DNA of 64,000 nt from Flaccisagitta enflata (lineage: Eukaryota > Chaetognatha > Sagittoidea > Aphragmophora), in assembly GCA_965153355.1 (NCBI GenBank), contig OZ231128.1, forward strand, positions 51,460,001-51,524,000, in the 5' to 3' direction. The notes beneath the pieces are model-generated. The model made no database searches. It worked only from the letters and a program-made list of their open reading frames with translations, and was not told where the DNA came from. This document shows, piece by piece, positions 62,656-64,000 of this stretch (its first letter is position 1; each line of letters starts with the position of its first letter). The position numbers and the translations under genes were made by a program.

Positions 62656-63538
62656 GGCATGTGAAAAAAGCGTCTTCAAGACAATAGTCAATAGCCTGAA
62701 TAAATCAATTTGGACTTGATCTAGGCATGACGTCAACGTTGTGGTTGTTTAGGGGTTTGACTAAGGAAGAAACTTAATCCCCAATTACATGCTGCCCCTT
62801 GGCGACTGGTTCTTTCCCCATTTCCTCTTTGTCACCCTGAATATTCCTATCTTCCGCCACATGCACGAGTTGAGCTAGCTGCATTATTTCTAGTCAAAAA
62901 AAAAAATTGAGTAACGAGGCTGGAAAAAGCTCAATTTGTGTAAAAAAACCTGGGGAATCCAACTGTGACCTTTTAATAGCCCTATGTGGGGGTGTTTAGA
63001 AACGGCCCCCCCCCCAAAAAAAAACTATTTTGGGGTATTTTTTGCCAAAATTTGGTACTTAAACGGAGGCCAAGTGTTTGAATTCATAGTAGGGGATGCT
63101 TCATGATGTAAGAGACTAGGAAAACAAGAATCATGATGGTGGGGCTTTTATGGGGTACCTAAAAAGACTCCAAAAAGGCCCCTAAAATGAGAAACTATTA
63201 GTTTTTTTTCATTGTGGCTACAAAAATATTGGAATCCTTTCAAATTTGAAATGGAAGTTCCTAATTAATGTAACTACCATCATGTAAAATTTTGTGGCCC
63301 TCCCTAAATGGCTTCATAGGAAAATTTGGCCCCAAGAACCAAAAATAGCTTCAAAATAATCATGTTTTTAAGTTCATTGACCTTAAAACAACATTCAAAG
63401 GTCAGGGTACCCAAATTTTTTTTCTTCTATTGCCAATAGAACATGTCTGTAGGTTCCAAAAAAAATTTCAGGCCATATTTCTTTTTTTTTGGAACCTTCA
63501 GACATTTTATATTAGCAAAAGAGGAAAAACAGGTCGCC
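62656..63538. other. Unassigned DNA
   Basis: AT-rich, no ORF or repeat I can support. If the 61.2-kb exon's gene extends upstream, this could be intron. Confidence 0.4.
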
Positions 63539-64000
63539 AAAGGGCAATATATGGTCAGCGATACCCGTTGCCCTGATTTGCATGATTGTGTATTTAAGTG
63601 AGAGGAAGCAGGGCAGCGGCCCCGAAGGAGACAAAGTCCTGTAGAACACAGGGGGACTTTTGTTTGTCTGTCTGTTTGTTGGTTTGGGCCAAAAAAAGTT
63701 TAATCACACTGATGTTAGGCCTAAGAAAGCCAAGTAGATGCCTGGAAAGGCTGATTTGAGGCTTGAGAGAGCTGAATTAAGGCTCGAAAGGCCATGGAGG
63801 ACTGTTTCTTAGCCTTGGAGCGCTAATTTGAGGCTTAGAAGGCTGATTTGTAGCCTGAGAGGCACAATTTTAGGCTTGAGGGGCCAGATTTGAAGCTTTT
63901 GAAGCTAGACTTCAGGCCTGAGAGACTAATTTGAGGCCTGACCAACTGGATTTGTGGCCTGACAGGCCCAATTTGAGGCCTGACAGACTGGTGGGGGGGA
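63539..64000. mobile_element. G-tail interspersed repeat, copy 7 (cut by window end)
   Basis: AAAGGGCAATATATGGTCAGC-type start, CCCGTTGCCCTG, GGGCAGCGGCCCCGAAGG, GTAGAACACAGGGGGACTTT, GTTTGTCTGTCTG, then a TTTGAGGCCTGA core ending at a G run. It is very close to copy 3 (37251). Confidence 0.78.

Overview
This is nuclear DNA of an intron-bearing eukaryote, and almost all of it is repetitive. Three things point to a eukaryote: a full-length non-LTR retrotransposon with an endonuclease and a reverse transcriptase, a coding exon bounded by consensus splice sites, and many nested DNA transposons. No bacterial gene order, rRNA gene or CRISPR array is present. The species cannot be fixed from sequence alone. 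I lean towards a marine invertebrate or related lineage, because the 62-kb exon recalls uncharacterised multicopy proteins of such animals, but this is weak. Nearly all long open frames are shadows of simple repeats (CT, GT, GTT, CTT, TTCA, AAAT, GAAA, GGAT) and encode poly-Ser/Leu, Cys/Val, Thr, Lys/Arg and similar runs.

Layout. 1-3.4 kb: microsatellites and two copies of a short interspersed family called HX here. 3.39-13.2 kb: two copies of one multi-kilobase block (a ~410-bp TIR element, an HX copy, a GTT-rich tract, an 85-bp satellite) separated by ~1 kb. 13.3-15.8 kb: more HX copies and microsatellites. 15.95-21.72 kb: one long HX element broken by a 1.1-kb hAT-type element and a 3.0-kb long-TIR element, each of which contains further insertions. 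22.8-23.5 kb: a 753-bp TIR element. 26.2-26.8 kb: a minisatellite, followed by a 4.0-kb retrotransposon (26830-30823) with a 15-bp target duplication. 31-37 kb: microsatellite-rich DNA. 37.98-39.27 kb: a second hAT-type element with a perfect 8-bp duplication. 39.3-49.7 kb: microsatellites and two interspersed families. 49.73-54.57 kb: a possible large element with matching inverted ends, holding a tRNA-Gly-like relic and a possible exon. 56.9-60.5 kb: a minisatellite of ~87-bp hairpin-forming units in higher-order blocks. 61.24-62.33 kb: the best host-like coding exon. The window ends inside another interspersed repeat.

The only substantial proteins are the damaged retrotransposon products and the 362-codon exon. 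The most interesting structure is HX, about 20 copies in several subfamilies. Its subterminal 5' motif and the outer arm of its 3' hairpin change together between subfamilies, and variable tandem repeats lie between them. That architecture recalls Helentron-associated (HINE/DINE-1-like) elements, but the family is unnamed here and may be undescribed.
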